From assembly GCA_003281045.1 (NCBI GenBank), contig QCDD01000004.1, forward strand, positions 1-60,000: a DNA stretch of 60,000 bases, written 5' to 3'. Under the pieces are notes generated by a model. The model saw only the letters and a program-made list of their open reading frames with translations, was not told where the DNA came from and did no database searches. Shown piece after piece: positions 19,182 to 28,575 of the stretch. This stretch comes from Pelagibacteraceae bacterium AG-349-L23 (lineage in GTDB: Bacteria; Pseudomonadota; Alphaproteobacteria; Pelagibacterales; Pelagibacteraceae). Made by a program: the position numbers and the translations under genes. Numbering within the stretch: position 1 is the stretch's first letter; the number at the start of each line of letters is the position of its first letter.

Positions 19182-20136
19182 ACCTATTATCGTAGTTGCA
19201 GGAGAGCCAAATAGTATTTTTTCTGAAATTTTTTTTAAATCTTTGAGACATAAGAAATTCAAAAGTCCAATAGTTTTGATTGCCTCACAAAAATTAATTA
19301 AACTCCAAATGAAAAAATTAAAAGTAAATAAAAAAATAAGGTTAATTGAACATTTATTTTTTGAAAAATATAAATTAGACAATAAAAAAATAAATTTGAT
19401 TGATGTAAGATTTAATCAAAAAAAGGCTTTTGATGAAATTACAAATAAATCAAACAAATACATAACAAAATCATTCGATATTGCTTTAAAGATTTTAAAT
19501 AAAAAAATTACAAACAAATTTATTAATGGTCCTGTCTCAAAAAAATTTTTTTTAAAAAAAAAGTATTTAGGAATCACAGAATATTTGGCTCATAGAACTA
19601 AAAGCAGAAATTTTGCAATGCTTATATATAATAAAGAATTGTCTGTATGTCCTCTTACAACTCATTTACCCATTAAAAAAGTTTCTAAGATAATCAATAA
19701 AGATTTGATTAAATCAAAAATTAAGTTAGTTGAAGTTTTTTTTAAAACTCATCTAAAAGAAAAATCTAAAATTGCAATCACTGGTTTAAATCCACATTGT
19801 GAAAGCATTGACAACTTTAATGAAGATGAAAAAATTATCAAACCAACAGTAAAAAACTTAATTAAATCAAATCATAAAATATTTGGACCGTTTGCTGCTG
19901 ATACAATTTTCTTAAAAAAAAATAGAAAAAAATACAATGTTATAATTGGCATGTATCATGATCAGGTACTAACACCCATAAAAACGCTATTTGAGTATGA
20001 TGCAATTAATATTACTTTAGGCCTTCCATTTATAAGAATTTCTCCTGATCATGGTCCAAATGAAAGAATGTTAGGAAAAAATAAATCTAATCCTTTAAGC
20101 TTAATCAAAGCATTAACTTTTTTAGACTCTAGGTAG
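19171..20136 (+). CDS. pdxA: 4-hydroxythreonine-4-phosphate dehydrogenase
   Basis: NAD-dependent oxidation of 4-phosphohydroxythreonine on the route to pyridoxal phosphate. The 321-residue protein has the metal-binding and substrate motifs TTHLPIKKV, MYHDQVLTPIK and SPDHGPNERM, and the expected GEP segment near the start (VVAGEPNS). It overlaps surA by 11 nt and shares its stop with the start of rsmA. The placement between surA and rsmA is the classical proteobacterial order. The protein is more Lys/Asn-rich than most PdxA. Confidence 0.94.
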   Translation: MVYKPIIVVAGEPNSIFSEIFFKSLRHKKFKSPIVLIASQKLIKLQMKKLKVNKKIRLIEHLFFEKYKLDNKKINLIDVRFNQKKAFDEITNKSNKYITKSFDIALKILNKKITNKFINGPVSKKFFLKKKYLGITEYLAHRTKSRNFAMLIYNKELSVCPLTTHLPIKKVSKIINKDLIKSKIKLVEVFFKTHLKEKSKIAITGLNPHCESIDNFNEDEKIIKPTVKNLIKSNHKIFGPFAADTIFLKKNRKKYNVIIGMYHDQVLTPIKTLFEYDAINITLGLPFIRISPDHGPNERMLGKNKSNPLSLIKALTFLDSR

Positions 20137-20918
20137 TGATCAAAGCAAAAAAAAGTTTGGGTCAAAATTTTTTAATAGATCAAAATATTCTAAAAAAAAT
20201 TGTCTCATTAATAAAAATAGAAGATAAATTTGTACTTGAAATCGGCCCAGGCACTGGAAATCTAACTTCTTATATTTTAAAAAATAATCCAAAAAAACTT
20301 ATAGTAGTTGAAAAAGATAAATTATTGGCAAATCACTTAAAGAAAAAATTTGATAGTAGAATTACAATAATTAATGATGACATTCTTAAAATTGATGAAA
20401 AAAAATTATATAATAAAAGGTTAATTGTTTTTGGAAATTTACCATATAATATTTCGACTGAGATATTGGCTAAATGGATTATAAATCTTGATAATAAAAA
20501 TTTTTGGTTTGACTCTTTAATACTGATGTTTCAAAAGGAAGTGGCAGATAGAATTTTATCCAAATTTAATTCATCAAACTACGGAAGGTTAACAATTTTA
20601 GCTAATTGGAAATTAGAAATTGATAAAATTTGTGATATTAAACCTGGTAGTTTTTATCCAAAACCTAAAGTTGATAGTTCATTATTATTTTTTAAACCAA
20701 AAAAAATTTTTTATCAGCTAAAAAACTCAAAAAACTTAGAAAAAATAACAAGAATTTTTTTTAATCAAAAAAGAAAAAAAATTAAAACACCCTTTAATAT
20801 TTTGTTTAAAGGTAATCTTAAAGTTCTAAATGAACTAAATATAGATCTAAACTTAAGACCTCATAATTTGAGTCAAGATATTTATTATAAATTAACTGAA
20901 GAGTACGAAAAACTATGA
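20136..20918 (+). CDS. rsmA: 16S rRNA (A1518/A1519) dimethyltransferase RsmA
   Basis: Dimethylates two adjacent adenosines near the 3' end of 16S rRNA. The 260-residue protein has the start LGQNFLID, the SAM-binding loop [10 protein letters not shown] (about 38-47), the catalytic motif NLPYNIS and a helical C-terminal domain with [12 protein letters not shown]. Translation starts at GTG, which shares one base with the pdxA TAG stop (TAGTG). The 3' end overlaps convergent gmk by 6 nt. Confidence 0.97.
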   Translation: MIKAKKSLGQNFLIDQNILKKIVSLIKIEDKFVLEIGPGTGNLTSYILKNNPKKLIVVEKDKLLANHLKKKFDSRITIINDDILKIDEKKLYNKRLIVFGNLPYNISTEILAKWIINLDNKNFWFDSLILMFQKEVADRILSKFNSSNYGRLTILANWKLEIDKICDIKPGSFYPKPKVDSSLLFFKPKKIFYQLKNSKNLEKITRIFFNQKRKKIKTPFNILFKGNLKVLNELNIDLNLRPHNLSQDIYYKLTEEYEKL

Positions 20919-21545
20919 TGTCAGCTTTTCTACATGGTTTCTTATGAAATTTTTGTCATAATCTTTTGAACCATTTTTTATTTCAGCCTGTATTAAATTA
21001 TAGATCTTTTCATAACAGTCATCTAAATTATTGTTAATTACAACATAATCATAATTTATCCAATGTAATACATCATGTTCAAATTGTTTCATTCTCTCAT
21101 CAGCTATTAATTTATCTTTCATGTCTCTATTGGATAATCTCTTAAACAACACTTTTTTACTTGGAGGCAATATAAAAAAAGTAATTAGCTTATAATCTAA
21201 TTTTTTATTTTTGATTTGATCAGCACCCTGCCAATCAATATCAAAAAGTACATTTTTTCCATTATCTAAATTATTTATTACTGGTGTCCTAGTTGAACCA
21301 TAAAAATTATTAAAGACTTTTGCATATTCTAAGAATTCCTGATTTTTAATGAGCCTTTTAAACTCATCTTCACTTACAAAAAAATAATCCTTATTAGGGA
21401 TTTCATTAGGTCTTGGCTTTCTTGTTGTATGTGAAATAGAAATTTCGAAGTTATCTAGTTTTGATAGTAAATTTACTAACGTAGTTTTTCCTGCTCCAGA
21501 AGGAGAGGACAAAATTATCATAATCCCATCTTTGTCTATGGGCAT
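20913..21545 (-). CDS. gmk: Guanylate kinase
   Basis: Phosphorylates GMP to GDP. The 210-residue protein has the P-loop [11 protein letters not shown] (about residues 13-23), the GMP-binding region [11 protein letters not shown] and the segment [10 protein letters not shown]. It follows acpP by 7 bp on the minus strand and overlaps rsmA at its end. In related alphaproteobacteria yicC, mltG and fabF usually lie between gmk and acpP; here nothing does. Confidence 0.97.
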   Translation of the reverse strand: MPIDKDGIMIILSSPSGAGKTTLVNLLSKLDNFEISISHTTRKPRPNEIPNKDYFFVSEDEFKRLIKNQEFLEYAKVFNNFYGSTRTPVINNLDNGKNVLFDIDWQGADQIKNKKLDYKLITFFILPPSKKVLFKRLSNRDMKDKLIADERMKQFEHDVLHWINYDYVVINNNLDDCYEKIYNLIQAEIKNGSKDYDKNFIRNHVEKLTS

Positions 21546-21552
21546 TTAAAAT

Positions 21553-21792
21553 TTAATTTGCTTTACCTTCAATAAATTTTACAGCATCACCAACTGTTAA
21601 AATTTTTTCAGCCTCGCTATCAGAAATCTCCGAGCCAAACTCTTCCTCGAAAGCCATAACTAACTCAACTGTATCTAAACTATCCGCTCCTAAGTCGTCT
21701 ATAAAACTTGATTCCTCTGTTACTTTAGCTTCATCAATACCTAGGTGATCAGCTACAATTTTCTTTACTTTACTTGAAACATCTTCTGACAT
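21553..21792 (-). CDS. acpP: Acyl carrier protein
   Basis: A 79-residue acidic carrier of growing fatty acids. The phosphopantetheine attachment site is [10 protein letters not shown], with the modified Ser at about residue 41. An AAGGA ribosome-binding site (21798-21802) lies 5 nt before the ATG and is stronger than at most genes in the window, matching the high expression expected of ACP. The gene sits 48 bp after fabG in a fabD-fabG-acpP-gmk run. Confidence 0.98.
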   Translation of the reverse strand: MSEDVSSKVKKIVADHLGIDEAKVTEESSFIDDLGADSLDTVELVMAFEEEFGSEISDSEAEKILTVGDAVKFIEGKAN

Positions 21793-21840
21793 ATTGATCC
21801 TTTTTTGTTTAATTTGTTATTAGTTTAAAAACTTGTTTTG

Positions 21841-22578
21841 TCAAGCCATATACATGCCCCCATTAACATGAATAGTTTCGCCATTAATGTATTTTGATTG
21901 ATCTGAGGCTAAAAAAAGAACAGCATTAGCAACATCTGTGGGCTCCCCTAATCTTGCAGATGGTATTTTAGATATGATTAATTCTTTAAATTTTTGATCT
22001 AACTTATCTGTCATAGATGTTTTTATAAAACCTGGCGAAATACAATTAACATTAATATTCTTTTTGGCATACTCAATAGCCAAACTTTTTGACATAGCAA
22101 CTATACCCGCTTTTGATGCTGTATAGTTTGCTTGACCTAAATTTCCAGTATGACCTACAACGGATGTAATATTTACAATTTTTCCTGATTTATTTTTCAG
22201 CATTTTCTTAATAGCGAATTTACTCAAGAGAAAAGTAGATGTTAAATTTATATCAATTACTTTTTTCCATTCATCCAGGCCCATACGTATTGCTAAATTA
22301 TCTTGAGTCAATCCTGCATTATTAACAATACAATCTAAATTACCCCCAAGTTGTGATGTAGCATTTTCAATAAATCCCTCAATTTTTTCACTTTGAGATA
22401 TGTCAAAACTCAAAATTTTTACATTTTTAACATTTGACTTTAATTCTTCTAACTTTTCAATTTTTGTTCCTGTAGCTAATATATTAGCTTCAAACTCACT
22501 TAATTTTTTTACTATCGAATTACCTATTCCACCTGATGCACCAGTAACAATGATATTTTTATTTTTTAAATTAATCAT
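21841..22578 (-). CDS. fabG: 3-oxoacyl-[acyl-carrier-protein] reductase
   Basis: NADPH-dependent short-chain dehydrogenase that reduces beta-ketoacyl-ACP. The 245-residue protein has the cofactor loop TGASGGIGNSIV, NNAGLTQDNL, the catalytic Ser in NITSVVGHTGN, the YTASKAG Tyr-Lys pair and the C-terminal INGETIHVNGGMYMA typical of FabG. Its ATG overlaps the fabD TGA stop (ATGA), supporting coupling. Confidence 0.97.
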   Translation of the reverse strand: MINLKNKNIIVTGASGGIGNSIVKKLSEFEANILATGTKIEKLEELKSNVKNVKILSFDISQSEKIEGFIENATSQLGGNLDCIVNNAGLTQDNLAIRMGLDEWKKVIDINLTSTFLLSKFAIKKMLKNKSGKIVNITSVVGHTGNLGQANYTASKAGIVAMSKSLAIEYAKKNINVNCISPGFIKTSMTDKLDQKFKELIISKIPSARLGEPTDVANAVLFLASDQSKYINGETIHVNGGMYMA

Positions 22579-23501
22579 AGCTTAAGTTCTTTTATATCAC
22601 TATCTGTATTGATTGTATTAGTTTTTACGTTCTTATCTATCCTTTTTATTAAACCTGTTAGTACTTTTCCAGGTCCAATTTCAATGAAATGATTTACTCC
22701 TTTTTTAATCATATGGTCTACGCTTTCTCTCCATCTAACTCTATTCTCTATTTGATCAACTAACAGTATTTTAAGCTCTTCTTTGTTCAAAATTTCTTTT
22801 GCAGTCACATTTGATATCAACTTATTTTTAGAATCTTGAAAATCTAATTTTTGAATTTCGTTCCTCATAATTTCAGTCGCATTGTTCATAAGTTGACAAT
22901 GAAAAGGGGCGCTAACTGGTAATTTTATGTTTTTAATATTTTTTGATTTTAAAACCTGGATTAATTTTTCTATTTCACTAATTTTTCCACTTAAAACAAT
23001 CTGACCCTCAGAATTATCATTAGCAATTTGTACTATAAAATTATTCTTATTTTCTTTCAAAAGATCTTCTATTATTTCTACTTTTGAACCTAAAACAGCT
23101 AACATACCTCCCTCACCCTCTGGGACAGCATTTTGCATCGCTTCTCCTCTAATTTTTAAAAGTTTAATGGTATCTGAAAAACTGAGATAGTTAGCAGCAC
23201 ATAAAGCTGAATATTCTCCCAGTGAATGGCCAGCAAAATATTTTGCATTATTAAGATCCAAATTGAATTCTTTTTTCATTACCTGAAAAATTGAATAGCT
23301 TATTAGAAATATTGCCGGCTGAGTATTTACAGTAAGATCCAATTTATCTTTAGGCCCCTCTAAAATTATTTTTGATATGCTTATGCCCAATGACTCGTCT
23401 GCTTCTTTGAAAAGATCTTTTACTAAATCATAATTTTCAAAAAAATCTTTTCCCATCCCAATTTTTTGAGAACCTTGTCCTGGGAATACTAGAGAAAACA
23501 T
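22575..23501 (-). CDS. fabD: Malonyl-CoA:ACP transacylase
   Basis: Loads malonyl groups from CoA onto ACP. The 308-residue protein starts with the oxyanion-loop motif FPGQGSQ and has the nucleophile elbow GHSLGEYSAL with the active Ser. The catalytic His segment APFHCQLM and the C-terminal IEIGPGKVLTGL complete the pattern. It is the first gene of the minus-strand fatty acid operon. The 87-bp spacer upstream is shared with the divergent rpsF operon. Confidence 0.97.
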   Translation of the reverse strand: MFSLVFPGQGSQKIGMGKDFFENYDLVKDLFKEADESLGISISKIILEGPKDKLDLTVNTQPAIFLISYSIFQVMKKEFNLDLNNAKYFAGHSLGEYSALCAANYLSFSDTIKLLKIRGEAMQNAVPEGEGGMLAVLGSKVEIIEDLLKENKNNFIVQIANDNSEGQIVLSGKISEIEKLIQVLKSKNIKNIKLPVSAPFHCQLMNNATEIMRNEIQKLDFQDSKNKLISNVTAKEILNKEELKILLVDQIENRVRWRESVDHMIKKGVNHFIEIGPGKVLTGLIKRIDKNVKTNTINTDSDIKELKL

Positions 23502-23527
23502 CTAAAAAAACCCTTATTTTTTATTGT

Positions 23528-23556
23528 TTTTGCTATTGTAATTAAAGATTTATAAT
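23528..23556 (+). promoter_or_regulatory. Putative sigma-70 promoter of the rpsF operon
   Basis: A consensus TATAAT (23551-23556) lies 33 bp before the rpsF ATG. A weak -35 hexamer TTTTGC (23528-23533) sits at 17-bp spacing. It is in the only spacer between the divergent fabD and rpsF operons. The call rests on the -10 match and position only. Confidence 0.5.
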
Positions 23557-23588
23557 AGTATATCCTCATTTTTTATTAAAGAAATTAA

Positions 23589-23942
23589 ATGAATTTATAC
23601 GAGCATACAATAATTGCAAGACAAGACACTTCTCCAAGTGAAATTAAACAATTAACTGAAAAATATTCAAGCATTATTGAAAAAAATGATGGTGAGATAA
23701 TAAAAACAGAAAATTGGGGTTTATTAAATTTGTCGTACTTAATAAAAAAAAATAAAAAAGGAAGCTACATTCACTTTAAATTTAAAGGCAAAGGAAATGT
23801 AATTAGTGAACTTGAAAAGAATGAAGTGATTGATAAGAAATTATTAAGATATTTAACTGTAAGAGTAAAAAAATTTGACCTTGAAACAAATTTTTTCTCA
23901 AAAAAAGACGAGTTTGAAAAAAAGGAAAATCCTAAAAATTAG
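23589..23942 (+). CDS. rpsF: Small ribosomal subunit protein bS6
   Basis: 30S ribosomal protein of 117 residues. The N-terminus [18 protein letters not shown] and the segment [19 protein letters not shown] match bS6. The C-terminus is charged and Lys/Glu-rich. It is the first gene of rpsF-rpsR-rplI-dnaB, the conserved bacterial order, with its partner bS18 starting 2 bp downstream. Confidence 0.97.
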   Translation: MNLYEHTIIARQDTSPSEIKQLTEKYSSIIEKNDGEIIKTENWGLLNLSYLIKKNKKGSYIHFKFKGKGNVISELEKNEVIDKKLLRYLTVRVKKFDLETNFFSKKDEFEKKENPKN

Positions 23943-23944
23943 TT

Positions 23945-24217
23945 ATGCCTAAAAGACAAAGCGGAAATAAAAAAAGTAAACAAAGTAATTTTGCAAAATT
24001 AAGTATTTTCCAACCAAATAAATATAAATTTAAAAAAAATTGTCCATTATCAGTCAAAGGAGCTCCAAAAATTGACTATAAAAACGTTAAGTTATTGAAA
24101 AGATATATCTCAGAAAATGGTAAAATTCTCCCGTCAAGAATAACTAATGTAAGTCAAAAAAAACAAAGAGAGTTATCTTTATCAATAAAAAGAGCACGAA
24201 ATTTAGCTTTAATTTAA
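23945..24217 (+). CDS. rpsR: Small ribosomal subunit protein bS18
   Basis: 30S protein of 90 residues that pairs with bS6. The core [19 protein letters not shown] and the end [19 protein letters not shown] are diagnostic. The N-terminal 25 residues are basic and less conserved. The following rplI gene starts directly after the stop codon. Confidence 0.97.
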   Translation: MPKRQSGNKKSKQSNFAKLSIFQPNKYKFKKNCPLSVKGAPKIDYKNVKLLKRYISENGKILPSRITNVSQKKQRELSLSIKRARNLALI

Positions 24218-24676
24218 ATGAAAGTAATATTACTAGAAAATATCAAAAGAGTAGGATCTATTGGTGAAATTATAGATGTAAAGAGAGGTTTTGCCAGAAA
24301 TTTTTTGATCGCGAATAAAAAGGCGTTATATGCTTCAAAAGAAAATATTAATCAAGTTGAAAAAATTAAATCTCAACTATCAAAAAAAGATAATGAAAAA
24401 AAACAAGAGTCAAAAAAAATAGCTGAAAAAATTAATAAAAAAGAATTTTTTGTAAAAAAACTTTCGACTGAAAATAAAGAGTTGTATGGTTCAGTCAAAC
24501 CTACAGAAATTTCCAAACTAATTAAAGAAAAAGAAAAGATAGATATTACACCATCAATGATACAACCAATTAAAGAAATCAAATCTCTTGGAAAATTTAA
24601 AGTAAAAGTATCTTTACACTCTGAGATTGATGCGGAGATACATATTGTAGTTGAGTCAGCTGAGACTATTCAATAA
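24218..24676 (+). CDS. rplI: Large ribosomal subunit protein bL9
   Basis: 50S protein of 152 residues. The N-terminal rRNA-binding domain shows VILLENIKRVGSIGEII and VKRGFARNFLI. A Lys/Glu-rich connecting helix (about 50-85) leads to a C-terminal domain containing LYGSVKPTEI. There is no spacer between rpsR and this gene. A 67-bp spacer with a small hairpin separates it from dnaB. Confidence 0.97.
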   Translation: MKVILLENIKRVGSIGEIIDVKRGFARNFLIANKKALYASKENINQVEKIKSQLSKKDNEKKQESKKIAEKINKKEFFVKKLSTENKELYGSVKPTEISKLIKEKEKIDITPSMIQPIKEIKSLGKFKVKVSLHSEIDAEIHIVVESAETIQ

Positions 24677-24715
24677 TTATACAATTTTTTCCCCAATTAA
24701 TATTTAAAATTCATT

Positions 24716-24732
24716 TGTCAGATAAACTGACA
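24716..24732 (+). other. Small perfect hairpin in front of dnaB
   Basis: TGTCAG and CTGACA form a 6-bp perfect inverted repeat with a 5-nt loop, ending 11 bases before the dnaB GTG start. No T-run follows, so it is not a standard terminator for rplI. It could hinder translation of dnaB, bind a protein, or be chance. Confidence 0.4.
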
Positions 24733-24743
24733 TACAATGTAGT

Positions 24744-26162
24744 GTGGAAAATAATTTATCAATCGTAAAAGACAAATTTAAAGAATTACCAAATAATATT
24801 GAAGCTGAACAAGCAGTGATTGGCTCAATACTTGTTTCAAATGAGATTTTTGACGAAATTAATATTATTATAACAAGTAACAACTTTTACGATCCAATGC
24901 ATCAAAAGATTTTTGGAGCAATAGAAAGCCTAATTTATAAAGGATTGTTGGCTAACCCTATTACTTTAAAAAATTATTTTGAAGATGAGAAAGACGAATT
25001 GAATGTACCGGAGTACTTAGTAAAAATAACAAAGTTTTCTACCTCTGTAAGACAAGCCATCGAATACTCAAAAATTATCTACGATATGTTTGTTCGAAGA
25101 GAACTTATAAAAATTTCTGAGCAAACTATTGATGATGCTAAGTTAGGTGATCTTAATACAAGTGGACAACAAATAATTGAAAATTCGGAAAAAGAATTAT
25201 TTAAATTAGCTGAGAAAGGATCTTTTAGCTCCTCTTTTATAAAATTTGATAAAGCTTTAAAAGATACAATTGATATGGCCTCTGCTGCTTATAAAAATGA
25301 TGAGGGAATTGTTGGGGTTCCAACTGGATTAAGAGATTTAGATGATAGATTAGGGGGACTGCACAAATCTGATTTGATTATAATTGCAGGAAGACCTGGT
25401 ATGGGGAAAACCGCACTAGCTACAAACATCGCTTTTAATGCAGCTCAAAAATTGCAAGAAAGTGGTAAGAAATCATCCATAGCTTTTTTTTCATTAGAAA
25501 TGTCATCTGAACAATTATCTACAAGAATTTTAGCAGAACAATCTAGAATTAAATCAAATGATATAAGAAGAGGTAAAATTTCTGATGAACAATTTGATAA
25601 ATTTATAGAGACTTCAAAAAATATATCTGAACTTCCACTTTATATTGACGAAACACCAGCAATAACAATCGCTGCAATGAGTAATAGGGCACGGAGAATC
25701 AAAAGGACTCATGGTCTTGATATGATTATTGTTGATTACATTCAGTTAATGAGAGGAACATTAAATTATAAAGATGGAAGAGTTCAAGAAGTATCAGAAA
25801 TTACTCAAGGTTTAAAAGCGATTGCTAAAGAATTATCAATACCTGTAGTTGCTCTTTCACAATTATCAAGACAGGTTGAGCAAAGAGATAATAAAAAACC
25901 GCAATTATCTGATTTAAGAGAATCAGGTTCTATCGAACAAGATGCTGATGTGGTGATGTTCGTTTACAGAGAATCTTATTATTTAGAAAATAAAGAACCA
26001 AAACCAGCGACTGTAGAGCATGCTGAATGGCAAGCAAAAATGAATGAAGTATCTAATCTGGCAGAATTAATTATTGGTAAACAAAGACATGGTCCTACTG
26101 GAAATGTATTTTTAGAGTTTGAGGCAATGTTTACTAAATTTAAAGATACTCAAACTAACTAA
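24744..26162 (+). CDS. dnaB: Replicative DNA helicase DnaB
   Basis: Hexameric helicase at the replication fork, 472 residues. The N-terminal primase-interacting domain starts NNIEAEQAVIGSIL. The RecA-like motor has Walker A AGRPGMGKTALA (about residues 214-225), the Walker B region IIVDYIQLM and the arginine-finger area near KQRHGPTG. Translation starts at GTG 24744 because an in-frame ATG is lacking near the conserved N-terminus. No intein or insertion is seen. It follows rplI as in many alphaproteobacteria. Confidence 0.97.
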   Translation: MENNLSIVKDKFKELPNNIEAEQAVIGSILVSNEIFDEINIIITSNNFYDPMHQKIFGAIESLIYKGLLANPITLKNYFEDEKDELNVPEYLVKITKFSTSVRQAIEYSKIIYDMFVRRELIKISEQTIDDAKLGDLNTSGQQIIENSEKELFKLAEKGSFSSSFIKFDKALKDTIDMASAAYKNDEGIVGVPTGLRDLDDRLGGLHKSDLIIIAGRPGMGKTALATNIAFNAAQKLQESGKKSSIAFFSLEMSSEQLSTRILAEQSRIKSNDIRRGKISDEQFDKFIETSKNISELPLYIDETPAITIAAMSNRARRIKRTHGLDMIIVDYIQLMRGTLNYKDGRVQEVSEITQGLKAIAKELSIPVVALSQLSRQVEQRDNKKPQLSDLRESGSIEQDADVVMFVYRESYYLENKEPKPATVEHAEWQAKMNEVSNLAELIIGKQRHGPTGNVFLEFEAMFTKFKDTQTN

Positions 26163-26183
26163 ATTCCAATATAAAAGGGTAAG

Positions 26184-28571
26184 ATGATTGCCCAATTTTA
26201 TCAAAATATTATTCTTAAAAATCCAAAATCTATATTGATAATCTTACTTATAGCCCTATTTACTTTTGGCTATTATTCCAAAGATTTTAAATTAGATGCT
26301 TCATCAGAGACATTACTAATTGAGGGAGATCCAGACCTTGAATATCTAAAAGAAATTACAAATAGGTACGGGTCAAAGGAATTTTTAATACTAACCTATA
26401 CACCTAACGAAGGAATGATTTCCGATGTTTCTATAAACAACCTTCTAAGTTTAAAATACAAAATTCAAAGTTTAAACTGGGTCCATAGTGTCATTACCCT
26501 CTTAGATATTCCTTTATTAAATAATTCTGACGCTCCTTTGCAAGAGAGATTAGAAAATTTTAAGACTTTAAAAGATGAAGATATAGATAAAGAAAGAGGA
26601 TTTAATGAGATTTTAAGTAGCCCCGTATTTAGAAATTTTGTTATCAGTGAAGATGGTAAAACCTCTGGAATCATAGTTTATATTAAAAATAAAAAACCAA
26701 TAAAAAATGTTTCTAATAAAACGAAAGAGGAAATTGAAACCCAGAAAGACTTAATAAAAAAACAAAATCATCAAAATATTCTTGAAATTAGAGATGTCAT
26801 TAAAAGTTACAATAACATTGGAAAAATAAATTTAGGCGGGATCCCTATGATTGCCGACGATATGATGACATTTATTAAAAGTGATATAGTGGTTTTCGGA
26901 TTAGGAGTTTTATTATTTATTATTGCAACATTATGGTTTGTATTTAGAAAACTAATTTGGATTATCGTCCCGATAAGTAGTTGTTTTTTTTCAGTAGTAA
27001 TCATGACAGGCTTGCTTGGAATATTGGGGTGGAAAGTTACAGTCATTTCATCAAACTTCATTGCTTTAATGTTAATTTTAACAATGGCAATGAATATTCA
27101 CATGAGCACAAGATTTTTACAAATTAAAGAAGTTCATCCAAACAAAAAAATTATAGAATTGATTACTTTAACAACTAATAAAATGTTTTGGCCAATTTTA
27201 TATACTGCTTTAACAACTATAATTGCCTTTTTATCTTTAATCTTCAGTGAAATAAAACCAATAATTGATTTTGGCTGGATGATGACCTTGGGTTTAATTA
27301 CATCATTTGTTATTACCTTTACATTACTTCCATCTCTAATTAACTTTATGCCTAAAGAAAAAATATTTATTAAAAAACAAGAAGAGTCAAAAATTACCTC
27401 TTTCTTTACACAAATTTCCTTAAATAATCACAAAACAATTTTTACCTTAACTATCGTAATTATCATTTTAAGTTTAATTGGTATAAGCAGACTAGAAGTT
27501 GAAAATAGTTTCATTAATTATTTCAGTAAAAAAACTGAAATTTATAAAGGTATGAAACTCATAGACGAAAAGTTAGGTGGAACAACTCCACTTGAAATAA
27601 TTTTAAAGTTTCCAAAGAAAGAAAACAAGAAAACTGATGATGAAGATGATTTTGAAGATTGGGGGGATGAAGAAAATGAGAATGATGATAAATACTGGTT
27701 TACTAAAGATAAAATAGATAGAATTTCCTCCGTTCATAATTATCTAGATGATTTGCCTCAAGTTGGAAAAGTTCTATCCTTTTCATCAATAATCGATGTA
27801 GCAACGATGCTCAATAACAATAAGCCTTTGGGAACATTAGAAATGGGTGTGCTTTATTCAAAAATACCTGAAAGTATCAAAACTGAAATAATTGATCCAT
27901 ATATTTCTATAAAAGATAACGAAGCTAGAATCAATCTAAGGATTATAGATTCTCAAGAAAATTTAAGGAGAAACGACCTCATAAAAAAAATTAATTATGA
28001 CTTGAAAAATAAGTTGGGTTTAAAAGAAAGTGAGTACAAACTTGCTGGTGTTTTAATTTTATTTAATAACTTACTCCAAAGTCTTTTTAAATCTCAAATA
28101 CTTACTTTAGGTTTAGTGATGATCGGAATATTTGGGATGTTCGTAGTTCTTTTCAAAAATATTAAGCTTTCTCTAATTGGTGTAGTACCAAATTTTATAG
28201 CAGCTTTTTTTATTCTAGGAATAATAGGTTTGCTTGGTATTCCATTGGATATGATGACAATCACAATAGCCGCAATTACAATTGGAATAGCTGTAGATAA
28301 TAGTATTCATTATATTTATAGGTTTAAGGAAGAATTTAATACCTCAAAAGATTATAATAAGACTCTTATTTTGTGTCACTCTACAGTTGGTAAGGCAATT
28401 TTAAATACCTCAATAACAATCGTTTTTGGATTTTCAATTTTAGTTTTGTCAAAATTCATTCCGACAATCTATTTCGGTATATTTACTGGACTTGCAATGT
28501 TATTAGCTATGGTCTCAGTTTTAACGTTGCTTCCTTCTTTGATTTTATTGATTAAACCGTTTAATAAATAA
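26184..28571 (+). CDS. RND superfamily exporter, MMPL-type
   Basis: A 795-residue membrane protein with the RND duplication. One helix at residues 15-32 precedes a soluble periplasmic region and a group of helices (about 235-390). Another helix (about 418-435), a second soluble loop and a final helix group (about 640-790) follow. Segments such as GMFVVLFKNIKLSLIGVVPN and the DNSIHYIYR motif in a membrane helix match the MMPL/hydrophobe exporter branch. The second loop carries a striking acidic stretch (about residues 485-510). The substrate is unknown; lipids or hydrophobic compounds are typical for the family. It lies 21 bp after dnaB. Confidence 0.83.
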   Translation: MIAQFYQNIILKNPKSILIILLIALFTFGYYSKDFKLDASSETLLIEGDPDLEYLKEITNRYGSKEFLILTYTPNEGMISDVSINNLLSLKYKIQSLNWVHSVITLLDIPLLNNSDAPLQERLENFKTLKDEDIDKERGFNEILSSPVFRNFVISEDGKTSGIIVYIKNKKPIKNVSNKTKEEIETQKDLIKKQNHQNILEIRDVIKSYNNIGKINLGGIPMIADDMMTFIKSDIVVFGLGVLLFIIATLWFVFRKLIWIIVPISSCFFSVVIMTGLLGILGWKVTVISSNFIALMLILTMAMNIHMSTRFLQIKEVHPNKKIIELITLTTNKMFWPILYTALTTIIAFLSLIFSEIKPIIDFGWMMTLGLITSFVITFTLLPSLINFMPKEKIFIKKQEESKITSFFTQISLNNHKTIFTLTIVIIILSLIGISRLEVENSFINYFSKKTEIYKGMKLIDEKLGGTTPLEIILKFPKKENKKTDDEDDFEDWGDEENENDDKYWFTKDKIDRISSVHNYLDDLPQVGKVLSFSSIIDVATMLNNNKPLGTLEMGVLYSKIPESIKTEIIDPYISIKDNEARINLRIIDSQENLRRNDLIKKINYDLKNKLGLKESEYKLAGVLILFNNLLQSLFKSQILTLGLVMIGIFGMFVVLFKNIKLSLIGVVPNFIAAFFILGIIGLLGIPLDMMTITIAAITIGIAVDNSIHYIYRFKEEFNTSKDYNKTLILCHSTVGKAILNTSITIVFGFSILVLSKFIPTIYFGIFTGLAMLLAMVSVLTLLPSLILLIKPFNK

Positions 28572-28575
28572 TTAG

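Noticed and set aside
27640-27700. Acidic stretch in the RND exporter suspected as a frameshift or assembly error.
   Set aside because: The reading frame is continuous through both transporter halves and the stretch lies in a soluble loop, where charged insertions are tolerated.
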